DNA from: Kribbella kalugense
GTDB lineage: Bacteria; Actinomycetota; Actinomycetes; Propionibacteriales; Kribbellaceae
Reading direction: 5' to 3'
NCBI RefSeq assembly: GCF_004365875.1
Contig: NZ_SODF01000001.1
Span: 3,038,001 to 3,102,000 of the forward strand
DNA length: 64,000 nucleotides
Shown here: positions 53,125 through 62,101 of the stretch, piece after piece
How the letters are laid out: each line of letters starts with the position of its first letter
Numbering within the stretch: the stretch's first letter is position 1
Notes under the pieces: generated by a model
What the model was told of the DNA's origin: nothing
What the model saw: only the letters and a program-made list of their open reading frames with translations
The model's database searches: none
Translations under genes and position numbers: made by a program

Positions 53125-55695
53125 ATGCCTGGAACCAACCTGACGCGCGACGAAGCGCGTTCCCGTGCGGGCGTGGTCAGTGACGTGACCTACGCGATCG
53201 AGCTCGATCTGACCGGCGCCCCCAGCGGCGCGCCCGTGTTCCCGTCGGTGACCACTGTCACGTTCGGCGCCGCGGCCGGCGCGAGTACCTTCGCCGACCT
53301 GATCGCGGACAAGGTCCGCTCGGTGACGCTGAACGGCGTCGCCCTCGATCCGGACGTGGTGTACGACGGCGCCCGCATCCAGCTCGACGGGCTGGCGGAG
53401 CGCAACGAGCTGACCGTGGTCGCGGACTGCCTGTACTCGCGGACCGGTGAAGGGCTGCACCGTTCGGTCGACCCGGCCGACAAGGAGACCTACCTCTACA
53501 CCCAGTTCGAGGTGCCGGACGCCCGCCGGGTGTTCACCACCTTCGAGCAGCCCGACCTCAAGGCCCCGTTCACCTTCACCGTCTCCGCCCCGGCCCGCTG
53601 GGTCGTCATCTCGAACGCTCCCACCCCCGAGCCCACGCCGTACTCCGATCCGAACGGCGAGGAGCTGGCCCGCTGGGAGTTCCCGCCGACCGAGCGGATC
53701 TCGACGTACATCACCGCGGTCGTCGCGGGTCCGTACCACGTGGTGACGGACTCCTACGAGGGTCCGCACGGGACCTACCCGATGTCGCTGCTGTGCCGTC
53801 CGTCGCTGAAGGAGGCGCTGGACGTCGAGGACCTGTTCGAGGTCACCAAGCAGGGCTTCGCGCTGTTCGAGGAGGCGTTCGGGACGCCGTACCCGTTCCA
53901 CAAGTACGACCAGGCCTTCGTGCCGGAGTACAACATGGGTGCGATGGAGAACGCGGGCTGCGTGACGCTCCGGGACGAGTACCTGTTCCGCAGCCGTACG
54001 ACGCACGCGGAGCTGGAGTCCCGCGCCAACACCGTGCTGCACGAGCTGGCACACATGTGGTTCGGCGACCTGGTCACGATGACCTGGTGGGACGACCTGT
54101 GGCTGAACGAGTCGTTCGCCGAGTGGGCCAGCCACTGGGCCCAGGTGGTCGCGACGACGAAGTACTCCGATGCGTGGACGACGTTCTGCAACGCCCGGAA
54201 GAACTGGGCGTACCGGCAGGACCAGCTGCCGTCGACGCACCCGATCGCGGCCGACATGATCGACTTCCACGCGGTCGAGGTGAACTTCGACGGGATTACC
54301 TACGCCAAGGGCGCGTCGACGCTGCGCCAGCTGGTTGCCTTCGTCGGCGAGGAGACGTTCGTCACCGCGCTGAAGGAGTACTTCCACGACCACGCGTTCG
54401 GCAACACCGAGCTGACCGACCTGCTGAAGCCGCTGGAGAAGGCGTCCGGCCGCGACCTGGACGACTGGACCGAGCGCTGGCTGCGGACCGCCGGCGTGAA
54501 CACGCTGCGCGCCGACTTCAGCGTCGACTCTGCCGGTGCCTTCACCTCGTTCGCGATCGAGCAGACGGCGACCGAGAAGTTCCCGGTACTGCGGCCGCAC
54601 CGGCTCGCAGTCGGTCTGTACCGGCGTACCGACAAGGGCCTGGTCCGGACCGAGCGGTTCGAGGTCGACATCGACGGAGCCCGCACCGACCTGCCCGAGC
54701 TCACCGGCGCGACCCAGCCGGATCTCGTGCTGCTGAACGACGACGACCTCACCTACGCGAAGATCCGGCTCGACGAACGCTCCCGGGCCACGCTGGTGGA
54801 GTCGATCGACCAGCTGACCGAGTCGTTGCCCAGGGCCCTGGCCTGGGGCGCCGCCTGGGACATGACCCGGGACGCGGAGATGCCGGCCAGCCAGTACGTC
54901 GGCATCGTCCTGCGCGGCATCCGTGCGGAGACCGACCTCACCGGTGTCCGCTCACTGCTCGCCCAGGCGAACAGTGCGGTCAACCAGTACGCCGCCCCGC
55001 AGAACCGGGCCGCCCTGCGGGCCCAGCTCGAGGAGGCGCTGGCCGGTCTGGTCGCCGACGCCGAGCCAGGCAGCGACCACCAGCTGGCATTCGTCCGGGC
55101 CTACAGCTCGGCCGTGTTCTCGGAAGCCGGCGGCGACCGGATCCTCGGCTGGCTCGACGGACGCGACCTGCCCGAAGGCCTGGTCGTCGACACGGACCTG
55201 CGCTGGACGCTGATCGTGGCACTGTCCCGGCTCGGCCGGATCGGTGCGGACGAGATCGACGAGGAGCTGACCCGCGACACCACGATCACCGGTCAGGAGC
55301 GGGCCGCACAGGCTCGCGCCGCCCGGCCGACCGTCGAGGCGAAGGAAGAGGCCTGGCGGATCGCGGTCGAGTCCGAGGACACCCCGAACGAGACGCAGTT
55401 CCGGACCATCCTCGGCTTCCAGCAGCCCGGCCAGGAGGACCTGCTCCGGCCGTACGTCGACCGGTACCTGAGCGCCGCCAAGGACGTGTACACGCGGCTC
55501 GGCTCGTCAATGGGCGAGAACGTGCTGGTGTACCTGTCACCGCGACACCTGGCGGACCAGGGGGCGCTGGACGCGCTGACCGACTGGCTGGCCGCGGAGT
55601 CCTCGTCGGTCGACGCACCGACCCTCCGCTACGTCACCGAGGCCCAGGCCGACCTGACCCGCGCGATCGCCGCGCAGGCGAAGGACATCGTCTGA
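53125..55695 (+). CDS. pepN: Aminopeptidase N (M1 metallopeptidase)
   Basis: 856 residues. Cytoplasmic zinc aminopeptidase that trims peptides from Clp and other proteases. Exopeptidase motif GAMEN at 272-276; HELAH at 306-310 with the third zinc ligand Glu329 in WLNESFAEW. Full length for the actinobacterial family, including the C-terminal helical domain. Followed by nine-base repeats and a strong terminator. Confidence 0.96.
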   Translation: MPGTNLTRDEARSRAGVVSDVTYAIELDLTGAPSGAPVFPSVTTVTFGAAAGASTFADLIADKVRSVTLNGVALDPDVVYDGARIQLDGLAERNELTVVADCLYSRTGEGLHRSVDPADKETYLYTQFEVPDARRVFTTFEQPDLKAPFTFTVSAPARWVVISNAPTPEPTPYSDPNGEELARWEFPPTERISTYITAVVAGPYHVVTDSYEGPHGTYPMSLLCRPSLKEALDVEDLFEVTKQGFALFEEAFGTPYPFHKYDQAFVPEYNMGAMENAGCVTLRDEYLFRSRTTHAELESRANTVLHELAHMWFGDLVTMTWWDDLWLNESFAEWASHWAQVVATTKYSDAWTTFCNARKNWAYRQDQLPSTHPIAADMIDFHAVEVNFDGITYAKGASTLRQLVAFVGEETFVTALKEYFHDHAFGNTELTDLLKPLEKASGRDLDDWTERWLRTAGVNTLRADFSVDSAGAFTSFAIEQTATEKFPVLRPHRLAVGLYRRTDKGLVRTERFEVDIDGARTDLPELTGATQPDLVLLNDDDLTYAKIRLDERSRATLVESIDQLTESLPRALAWGAAWDMTRDAEMPASQYVGIVLRGIRAETDLTGVRSLLAQANSAVNQYAAPQNRAALRAQLEEALAGLVADAEPGSDHQLAFVRAYSSAVFSEAGGDRILGWLDGRDLPEGLVVDTDLRWTLIVALSRLGRIGADEIDEELTRDTTITGQERAAQARAARPTVEAKEEAWRIAVESEDTPNETQFRTILGFQQPGQEDLLRPYVDRYLSAAKDVYTRLGSSMGENVLVYLSPRHLADQGALDALTDWLAAESSSVDAPTLRYVTEAQADLTRAIAAQAKDIV

Positions 55696-55700
55696 CCGCC

Positions 55701-55736
55701 TGCCACTGCTGCCACTGCTGACACTGCTGCCACTGC
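55701..55736 (+). repeat. Four 9-base tandem repeats after pepN
   Basis: TGCCACTGC occurs at 55701, 55710, (TGACACTGC) 55719 and 55728. The last copy is also part of the left arm of the pepN terminator. Confidence 0.8.
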
Positions 55737-55761
55737 CGGTCTCGCCAGGAGACCGGCAGTG
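55731..55761 (+). terminator. pepN terminator
   Basis: CACTGCCGGTCTC (55731-55743) pairs perfectly with GAGACCGGCAGTG (55749-55761) across a 5-base loop, 36 bases after the pepN stop. Confidence 0.88.
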
Positions 55762-55795
55762 TCGCGTTGGACCTCGGTGCGGTAAGACTGGGTCG

Positions 55796-56326
55796 GTGCC
55801 CGCCTCCGACCCCGCCTTGGCCGGTGCGGCAGCTGTTGCGCTGACCGGACTCGCAGAGGCCTACAGACCCCGCCCGATCACTCCACTGATGCCCTGGCGG
55901 TACCCGCACCGCCTGGTGAAGCCGTACATCGTCACGGCCCGCGGACGGCAGTGGGACGACCACATGGTCGAGGTCGCCCGCGCCACTGCCACCCGTCAGC
56001 TCGAGTTCGACGACGCGATGGGGTCCGTCGGACTCGGTGTCGTCGTACTGCACCTGGGAGACGACGGCATCTACCTGGTCGTGCAGAGCTGGGCGAGAGA
56101 CTTCCAGTCCCGCCTGAGCATGTTCAGCGGCATGGAGGTCGAAGACCTCCGCCCAGCTCCCATCGGCGCGGCACCGTGCGTCTGGGAGCTCGAAGTCCTC
56201 AGCCACGAGCGCGCGTCGTACGTGAACCACATCCTCTCCGCAGGAGTCGACATCGACGCCTGGCTGGACGACGCCCTCGACACCCGCCCGACCCCCAAGT
56301 ACGACGGCATCCCCTCCGGCACCTAA
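55796..56326 (+). CDS. Hypothetical protein
   Basis: 176 residues, soluble, no recognised family. Notable are the Trp-rich GRQWDDHMVEVARATATRQL and the glycine stretch GLGVVVLHLGDDGIYLVVQS. GTG start at 55796 with no clear ribosome-binding site and a weak -10-like TAAGAC about ten bases upstream, consistent with a leaderless mRNA. It lies 35 bases after the pepN terminator and ends without an obvious hairpin. Confidence 0.65.
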   Translation: MPASDPALAGAAAVALTGLAEAYRPRPITPLMPWRYPHRLVKPYIVTARGRQWDDHMVEVARATATRQLEFDDAMGSVGLGVVVLHLGDDGIYLVVQSWARDFQSRLSMFSGMEVEDLRPAPIGAAPCVWELEVLSHERASYVNHILSAGVDIDAWLDDALDTRPTPKYDGIPSGT

Positions 56327-56559
56327 GAGGGCGTCTGGGAACTCTAAGTCAGGACATTGCGGTTTTCGGGGTGTCCGACCGCGTTCGGTGAGGGTCAAAC
56401 GATTGCTCGTCGGCGGGGTGTGAGGGGCTGTGCGCGGTGCGCAATCCGTTGCAGGGAAAGAGATTCTTGCCACCTGAGAGAGGCTCACTTACTCGGTCGT
56501 TCGGTTTAAGCTGCACCGGACTATCCATTCCAGGGGTTGTCTGGGGAGGGGCCCTTGTC

Positions 56560-57300
56560 GTGACTCACGTCGATCACCGGAAACCACCCGCGCGGGTGGC
56601 CCGAAGGCAGCAGAAGAACACCCAGAAGGACACGCAGCACACCAGTCATCAGGCGAGTCGTCATGGCTCCGCCGTCCGGAAAGCGCCGGCAGCACGGCCG
56701 CGGAAGGCGCAGCGTTCGCACAGCGCCATCGGTGCGGCGATCGTGGCCTCGGCGGCGATGGTCGCGGTGTTCGCCTTCATCCTGACCCGGGGAACGTCCA
56801 ACGCCCCGCCGGCCGACGGACTGCGGCTGGGCACCGACACAGGCGCCGTGGCACCGACTGCACAAGCCTCGAGTGGAAGCGCCACCAAGGCGGACCGCAA
56901 GCCGCCGGCGACCGCACCCAGGGCCAAGGTCCAGAAGACCACTCCCCCGCAGGTGAACACCGGTCCGGTCTCGCCGAAGTTCAAGCGCGGTCAGTGGATC
57001 GCGATCATGGACAAGTACCCGACCGATGTCGGCATGGACGCGGACAAGAGCGCGAAGGCCGCCGCGAGCAAGCTCACCCTGGCCGGCATTCCGGCGAAGG
57101 CGATGCTGGTCGACGGGCAGTATCCGGGCCTCACGAACAGCAGCTCGATGACACCGGTCACCAACACCTGGGTGGTCTACCTCGGTCCAGGCACGTCGTC
57201 GGCGCAGATGCTCAACGTCTGCCTCGACCCGCGGACCCAGGCGGCCTACCTGAGCCCGGCCTGCCCGACCTACGAGCCGGCCAGCGCACCCGGCGGCTGA
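56560..57300 (+). CDS. Single-pass membrane protein with basic tail, function unknown
   Basis: 246 residues. A strongly basic N-terminus (about 1-60, rich in Arg, Lys, Gln and His) precedes one membrane helix (AIGAAIVASAAMVAVFAFIL). A Pro/Ala/Thr-rich linker then leads to a C-terminal domain of about 100 residues (WIAIMDKYPTDVGMDADKSA, ending with two cysteines), resembling SPOR-like or cell-wall-facing modules. The GTG start at 56560 has GGAGGGG upstream; the frame is open 41 codons further but those look non-coding. The last 31 bases overlap the convergent GNAT gene. Confidence 0.68.
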   Translation: MTHVDHRKPPARVARRQQKNTQKDTQHTSHQASRHGSAVRKAPAARPRKAQRSHSAIGAAIVASAAMVAVFAFILTRGTSNAPPADGLRLGTDTGAVAPTAQASSGSATKADRKPPATAPRAKVQKTTPPQVNTGPVSPKFKRGQWIAIMDKYPTDVGMDADKSAKAAASKLTLAGIPAKAMLVDGQYPGLTNSSSMTPVTNTWVVYLGPGTSSAQMLNVCLDPRTQAAYLSPACPTYEPASAPGG

Positions 57301-57860
57301 GGGACCACATCCGTCGCCAGCCTGGCGTGGAGGTGCGAGTCGTGCCGCTTGCCGGTCGGCTCGACGTAGTAGTCGCGCATCACGCCCTCGAGCTGGAAGC
57401 CGGCGCGGAGTGCGACATGGCACGATCCCTCGTTGATCAGCGAGTGGTCGAGCGCGATGCGGTGCAGACGCAGTCCGTCGGCTGCGAAGGCCCAGGTCGC
57501 CGCTGCGTCGAGTGCGCGAGCACCGAGCCGGCGGCCACGGGCCAGCGGGCTGACCCAGTACGCCGCGACCGCCTGATCGGGGACCCGGTGAACGTCCCGG
57601 AGCGAGACGCTGCCGAGCACCTGGTCGGTCGCGGCGTCCGCGATCGCGAAGATCGCGTTGCCGTGAGCCCAGCCGTCGATGCGCGGCTCCAGCCACCTGC
57701 GGGCACGCTTGTCCGCAGGTGCACGGATGACCGCCGTACCCGCGGTCCAGCGAAGGATGCCCGGGTCCCGCAACGCCTCAGCCACCGCGTCCTCGTCGGA
57801 TGCGACGAACGGACGCAGTACGACGTCGTCCAGCTCGATGCGGTGTGGCTGCAGCGCCAT
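57270..57860 (-). CDS. GNAT-family N-acetyltransferase (RimJ/RimL type)
   Basis: 196 residues. IVLRPF-type start (VVLRPFVASDEDAVAEAL), the acetyl-CoA loop PLARGRRLGARALDAAATWA (R/Q-x-x-G-x-G/A), and NEGSCHVALRAGFQLEGVMR. Acts on a free amino group of a protein N-terminus or small molecule; substrate unknown. Overlaps the preceding convergent gene by 31 bases. Confidence 0.87.
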   Translation of the reverse strand: MALQPHRIELDDVVLRPFVASDEDAVAEALRDPGILRWTAGTAVIRAPADKRARRWLEPRIDGWAHGNAIFAIADAATDQVLGSVSLRDVHRVPDQAVAAYWVSPLARGRRLGARALDAAATWAFAADGLRLHRIALDHSLINEGSCHVALRAGFQLEGVMRDYYVEPTGKRHDSHLHARLATDVVPQPPGALAGS

Positions 57861-57876
57861 GAGTGACCAGGCCGTG

Positions 57877-58278
57877 CTACAGCTTGTGCAGCTCGTCGCT
57901 GGCGTGCAGCAGCGGCGGCTGGTGAGCGTGCGTGCCCAACTGCTGTACGCCGGTGACCAGACCGCCGGTCAGGTCACCGGCAGCGAACGACGTCTGCATG
58001 GTCAGCGCGGCCAGGCCGGCGGCGACGTCCGACAGCTGTCGCTTCGCCTGCGAGCCGGTGACGATCTCGAGACGGCGACCGGCCGGGTCGACGTACACCA
58101 GGACAGAGCTGTCCGGGTCGTCCAGCTCGTTCAGCAGCTCGATGGCGAACGGACGGGTCTCCTCGTCGGCACCACCGACGTACACCGAGAAGTGCAGGCC
58201 GGAGACCTCCTCGGCGTGCTGGACCGCCTTCTCGATGTCGTAGAGCTGGTCTGGGGTGAATGCGTCACCAGCTGGCAC
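57877..58278 (-). CDS. DUF5130 protein
   Basis: 133 residues. The family pattern FTPDQLYDIEKAVQHAEEVS with SVLVYVDPAGRRLEIVTGSQ resembles the TPM (TLP18.3/MOLO1) fold; function unknown. The GTG start at 58278 has a GGAGG six bases upstream and overlaps the upstream small gene by 14 bases. The longer open frame from 58329 is not needed. Confidence 0.82.
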   Translation of the reverse strand: MPAGDAFTPDQLYDIEKAVQHAEEVSGLHFSVYVGGADEETRPFAIELLNELDDPDSSVLVYVDPAGRRLEIVTGSQAKRQLSDVAAGLAALTMQTSFAAGDLTGGLVTGVQQLGTHAHQPPLLHASDELHKL

Positions 58279-58555
58279 TTGCGCCTCCGATCGTGCGGGC
58301 GATGCCGGTGCCGGCGGTCGCGGTGGCACCCGGCGCGCTGTTCAGCGCGGGCAGCTCGGGCAGGTTGGCCGGATCCGGCTTGGTCGCGGTCGGCCCGTTG
58401 ATCCAGACCGGCGGGGCCCACCAGGACAGGCCTGGGCGGTACCGCGGCCCGTCGGCGATCGAGGACGCGAACACCAGCAGCGCCAGCACCGCGACAACCA
58501 GCACAGGAATCCCGACGAACACCAGCAACGAGTGCCCGGACAATTCGACAATCAC
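58265..58555 (-). CDS. Small single-helix membrane protein, function unknown
   Basis: 96 residues: a short N-terminus, one membrane helix (LLVFVGIPVLVVAVLALLVF), then a Pro/Trp-rich tail (RPGLSWWAPPVWINGPTATK). The GTG start at 58555 is inferred from the helix position. Overlaps the DUF5130 gene, so both are one transcription unit. Confidence 0.62.
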   Translation of the reverse strand: MIVELSGHSLLVFVGIPVLVVAVLALLVFASSIADGPRYRPGLSWWAPPVWINGPTATKPDPANLPELPALNSAPGATATAGTGIARTIGGASASW

Positions 58556-58581
58556 GACCTGCAGCCTAGTACCCAGCAGAC

Positions 58582-58618
58582 CGCGGCCGCTCCAGGGCCT
58601 CACCCCAGAGCGACCGCG
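58582..58618 (-). terminator. Hairpin after the secreted M15-like gene
   Basis: CGCGGCCGCTC (58582-58592) pairs with GAGCGACCGCG (58608-58618), one mismatch, 15 bases after that gene's stop on the minus strand. Confidence 0.65.
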
Positions 58619-58632
58619 AGTCGCACAACCTC

Positions 58633-59136
58633 TCAGCAGCCGCCGCAGTTGAAGTAGGTCACGTCCCAGTGACTGCCTTCGTTGGCGTAGATGTTGCCGG
58701 CGCCCGACTTCCACTGCGGGTAGCCGTCGCCGCGGTCGGCGATCCGGGTGAAGTTGTTGTGCACGTAGTTGGTCACACAGGTCGTGATGGCGATGTCGAC
58801 CTTGTAGCCGTTCCAGTGGCTGTACGTGCCGCTGGCGTGGCCGGTCTCGGTGCCACCGGTGATCCGGATCGCGCACCCACTCGACTGCTTCAGCGTGCGT
58901 ACGCCGTACACCGTGCTGTCGTTGATCTGGTCGAACGACGTACAGGTGCTGTTGTTCCGGTTCGAGCAGTTGCCGCTGGACGACCAGGTGATGCCGGCGG
59001 CGCTGAAGATCGCGGTCGCCTGGGCGTGGGTCAGCTTGGTCAGGGCCGACGCCTGCTCGACCGCCACCACACCGGGCAGCAGGCCGACGAGTACGGCGAC
59101 GACGGGAACGAGGACTCGGCGGAGCAATGACTTCAT
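58633..59136 (-). CDS. Secreted protein with M15-peptidase-like metal motif
   Basis: 167 residues with a signal peptide (cut near EQASA). The core has SHWNGYKVD, which matches the H-x6-D zinc pair of M15 DD-carboxypeptidases, and ends with GSHWDVT as a possible third His. Five or six cysteines suggest disulfides (TCTSF, GCAIR, ITTCVT, NCGGC). Role in cell-wall or extracellular hydrolysis is inference. Its ribosome-binding site lies in the 3' arm of a perfect 13-base hairpin. Confidence 0.72.
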   Translation of the reverse strand: MKSLLRRVLVPVVAVLVGLLPGVVAVEQASALTKLTHAQATAIFSAAGITWSSSGNCSNRNNSTCTSFDQINDSTVYGVRTLKQSSGCAIRITGGTETGHASGTYSHWNGYKVDIAITTCVTNYVHNNFTRIADRGDGYPQWKSGAGNIYANEGSHWDVTYFNCGGC

Positions 59137-59141
59137 GGGGA

Positions 59142-59176
59142 CACTCCTTGAATACGGGGCGGTTATTCAAGGAGTG
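59142..59176 (-). promoter_or_regulatory. Perfect hairpin that hides the Shine-Dalgarno of the M15-like gene
   Basis: On the minus strand CACTCCTTGAATA (59176-59164) pairs perfectly with TATTCAAGGAGTG (59154-59142) across nine bases. The AAGGAG of the downstream gene (start 59136) is in the second arm. It could limit translation, or end the LPMO transcript. Confidence 0.7.
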
Positions 59177-59215
59177 CACTGCCCAGGAAAGTTATTGGCG
59201 AAACGTCAGATTGAA

Positions 59216-59815
59216 CTAGAAATTAACATCCGAGCACTGGTAGAAGGCGTTCGCGGTGTCGGCGATGGTCCAGACGGCGAGGATCATGTGCCGTCCGGTC
59301 CGGCCGGTCGGGATCGTGCCTGGGTGCGAAACGTCGGTCGCCGGCCGGGCGCCGTTCATCGGGACGGTGAGGAACGGTTCGAGGTCGAGGTCGGACCGGG
59401 TCAGCGGTTGGGTCGGATCCCAACCCTGCTTGGTCATGTAGTACTTGAAGTCCGTGGTCGCGTGCGCCGCGGTCAGGTGCCAGGTGAACGTGAATCCCTG
59501 CCCACCTTGAAGTTGGGTGGCCGGCCAGGTCCCGCCGCGCTGGTCGTCCAGCTGAGCGAACTGCGCCAGCCCGGCCGAACAGAGCGTCCCGTCCGCCGGT
59601 CCGGTCTGCGGGAATCCCTTAGGACCCTCCACGCTTTGCGGCTCCCACTGGATCTGGCCGCAGTCGGTGACGACTCCGTCCTGACAGTTCTTGGCCCGGC
59701 TGGTCGGGCCAGTCGTGTAGCCGTGCCCGTAGGCGAGCGGCACCGACGTGCAGACCGTCAACGCGAACGCGCTGACAGCGATCCCGAGCACGCTGAGCTT
59801 CCGTTTTCGCAGCAT
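59216..59815 (-). CDS. AA10 lytic polysaccharide monooxygenase
   Basis: 199 residues. Secreted copper enzyme that cuts chitin or cellulose oxidatively. After the signal peptide (cut LAYG-H) the mature protein begins with His (H31), and the second brace His is H118 (in TAAHATTDFKYY); FTFTWHL and NAFYQCSD (axial Phe) are typical. No separate binding module. ATG 59815 has AAGGAG upstream; the upstream in-frame ATG is too far out. Near-operator inverted repeats upstream suggest sugar-responsive control. Confidence 0.93.
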   Translation of the reverse strand: MLRKRKLSVLGIAVSAFALTVCTSVPLAYGHGYTTGPTSRAKNCQDGVVTDCGQIQWEPQSVEGPKGFPQTGPADGTLCSAGLAQFAQLDDQRGGTWPATQLQGGQGFTFTWHLTAAHATTDFKYYMTKQGWDPTQPLTRSDLDLEPFLTVPMNGARPATDVSHPGTIPTGRTGRHMILAVWTIADTANAFYQCSDVNF

Positions 59816-59881
59816 GCGATCTCCTTCCACTGTTGGGGCGGTGGACAGCGAAGGAAGGCGCCTTCTCACTGAATAGAAAAC

Positions 59882-59908
59882 AACCGTTCAAATCTATTGT
59901 CAACGGTT
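59882..59908 (-). promoter_or_regulatory. LPMO promoter and inverted repeat
   Basis: AACCGTT (59882-59888) and AACGGTT (59902-59908) form a 7-base inverted repeat. On the minus strand a perfect -35 TTGACA (59903-59898) overlaps the right arm, so a bound repressor would block it. The -10 is not clear. The segment is AT-richer than the surroundings. Confidence 0.55.
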
Positions 59909-59931
59909 CGTGAGCAGGCGAATACAGAAAG

Positions 59932-62049
59932 CTAGATATTGAGGGCGCCGATCAGGCGACGGAGGCGTGCGTTGTTGGGCAGGTCCTCGACGAGGACGGG
60001 TTCGCCCTCGGGACCGCCCAGCGGGATTCGCCAGTTGGGGTACTCGTCGGTGGTGCCGGGCTGGTTCTGGGTGCGGCGTTCGCCCACGGCATCCGTGAGG
60101 GCCACGCCGACCAGCTTCGCGGGCGTGTGGGCCACATAGCGATGGAGAGCCTCCACGATGCGCTCCACGTCTCCGTCGGTGTTGCTGAGGAGGTGACGCT
60201 CGCGGAGCGCGTTCAGCCACGCGTCGCGGTCCGCCTCGTCGACAGCCAGCTCTTCGGCCACTGGGCGAGTCAGCAGACCAAGCCGGTTGCGCAGCTCCAC
60301 ATGATCGCCAGCCAGGTACCCCGCAGTCGGCGGGAGGTCGTGAGTGGTGACAGTGGCCAGGCACAGCTCCCGCCACCGCTCCGGCGCCAGCGGCTTCCCG
60401 TTGGCATCACGCTCGAACCACAACACCGACGTACCGAGGATGCCGCGCTCTGTCAGGTAGTCGCGCACCCACGGCTCGACCGTACCCAGGTCCTCGCCGA
60501 TCACGGTCACCCCGCTGCGCTGCGCTTCCAGTACGAGGATCCCGACCAACGCCTCGTGGTCGTACCGCACGTACGTCCCCTCGGTGGGCCGCTCCGGTGA
60601 CGTCACCCACCACAACCGGAACATTCCGAGGATGTGGTCGATCCGCAGTCCACCACCGTGCCGCATGACCGCACGGACCAGATCGCGCCAAGCGGCGTAC
60701 CCGGTCTCGGCCAGCGCGTTTGGACGCCAGGGCGGCTGCGACCAGTCCTGTCCCTGCTGGTTGAACGCATCCGGCGGTGCACCGACGTGGATGTCCTTCG
60801 CCAGCACCTCCTGCAGCGCCCACGCGTCAGCGCCGTCCGGATGCACACCAACCGCCAGATCGTGTACGACGCCCAGCGACATCCCCGCCGCCTTGGCCCG
60901 GGCCTGCGTCCGGGCGAGCTGCTCGTCCAGCTGCCACTGCAGCCAGCAGTGGAACTCCACCGCGTCCGGATTCTCGTTGCGGAAGGCAACAACAGCCGGC
61001 GACGTCGGCTCCTGGAGTTCCTCGGGCCACTTGCTCCACTCCGGCCCGTGCACGTCCGCGATCGCAGCCCAGGTGGCGAAGTCGATCAGCCCCTGGCTCT
61101 CCCGGTCGCAGTACGCGCCGTACTCCGCGATCCGGCCGATCGACGGCTGCACGCGGAACAGCACCTGCAGCGCCTCACGCTTCGCCGTCCACACCGTGTC
61201 CCGGTCGATCGCGGTCACGTCCTCGCTGAGCGCCCGGGCCTGCAGCGCCAGCGTCCGAACGCGATCACGTTCGGCCGGTGCCAGGTCGCCGTACTCGTCG
61301 ATGTCCTCGATCCGCAGGTAGATCGGGTTCGCGAACCGCCGCGACGCCGGCAGGTACGGCGAGGGCTCCATCCGGCCTGCTACCTCAGCAGCGTGCAACG
61401 GGTTCACCAGAACGAACCCGGCACCCAGATCGTGCGCAGACCAGGCGGCCAGATCGGCCAGGTCGTGCAGGTCACCGATCCCCCACGACCGCCGCGACCG
61501 AACGGAGTACAGCTGCAGCACCCAACCCCAGGTCCGGTGCAGCTTCTCCGGCTCGAGCTGCCGCGGCGTGACGATCAGCGTGCTGACCGAGATCTCCGGA
61601 CCGGTCCCGATCCGCGCGCACAGCCGGTGGTATCCGAGCGGCAGGTCTCCCGGCAGCTGGAACGTCGCCTCACCGACCTGTACTCCGTCGACCCACTCCG
61701 GCTCGACCAAATGGTTCTGCTGCGGGATGTCCCGACGCTGACCGCCGTCCTCGAGGTCGACCCACACCTCCGCGCCCGACCCGTGCGGCAGGTGTACGGC
61801 GAACCACGGCGTCCACCCCGCCCGCATCACCACAGTGGCGGGCAGCGTACGACGCCAACGCGCCTGCTGGTGCTCAGCGAGAGCAAGTGCCGCCTTCTCC
61901 GGTGTAGACGCGTCTACACCGAGAGCCGCGAGTACGTCGGACACGACCTCGCTCGAGACAACCACATGCTCGCCCTGCCAATTCCAGTACTCCGTCGCCA
62001 CGCCATGGGCAACCGCTAGCTCGACAAGGGCCGCAGTGGGAGCTGTCAC
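59932..62049 (-). CDS. malQ: 4-alpha-glucanotransferase (amylomaltase)
   Basis: 705 residues, GH77. Moves maltodextrin segments between glucans. Motifs: SPYLPASRRFANPIYLRIED, RIDHILGMFRLWWV (nucleophile Asp in RIDH), GEDLGTV (acid/base Glu) and THDLPPTAG. The N-terminal extra domain (about 1-190) matches the long actinobacterial/E. coli form. GTG start, weak ribosome-binding site. Confidence 0.95.
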   Translation of the reverse strand: MTAPTAALVELAVAHGVATEYWNWQGEHVVVSSEVVSDVLAALGVDASTPEKAALALAEHQQARWRRTLPATVVMRAGWTPWFAVHLPHGSGAEVWVDLEDGGQRRDIPQQNHLVEPEWVDGVQVGEATFQLPGDLPLGYHRLCARIGTGPEISVSTLIVTPRQLEPEKLHRTWGWVLQLYSVRSRRSWGIGDLHDLADLAAWSAHDLGAGFVLVNPLHAAEVAGRMEPSPYLPASRRFANPIYLRIEDIDEYGDLAPAERDRVRTLALQARALSEDVTAIDRDTVWTAKREALQVLFRVQPSIGRIAEYGAYCDRESQGLIDFATWAAIADVHGPEWSKWPEELQEPTSPAVVAFRNENPDAVEFHCWLQWQLDEQLARTQARAKAAGMSLGVVHDLAVGVHPDGADAWALQEVLAKDIHVGAPPDAFNQQGQDWSQPPWRPNALAETGYAAWRDLVRAVMRHGGGLRIDHILGMFRLWWVTSPERPTEGTYVRYDHEALVGILVLEAQRSGVTVIGEDLGTVEPWVRDYLTERGILGTSVLWFERDANGKPLAPERWRELCLATVTTHDLPPTAGYLAGDHVELRNRLGLLTRPVAEELAVDEADRDAWLNALRERHLLSNTDGDVERIVEALHRYVAHTPAKLVGVALTDAVGERRTQNQPGTTDEYPNWRIPLGGPEGEPVLVEDLPNNARLRRLIGALNI

Positions 62050-62101
62050 CCCAGCGAGTCTGCCGTATCGACGGCGTCAACGGCTAACGGCGCGCGCCGT
62101 C

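Noticed and set aside
60634..62019. 461-codon open frame opposite malQ
   Set aside because: Antisense shadow; composition typical of high-GC reverse frames.
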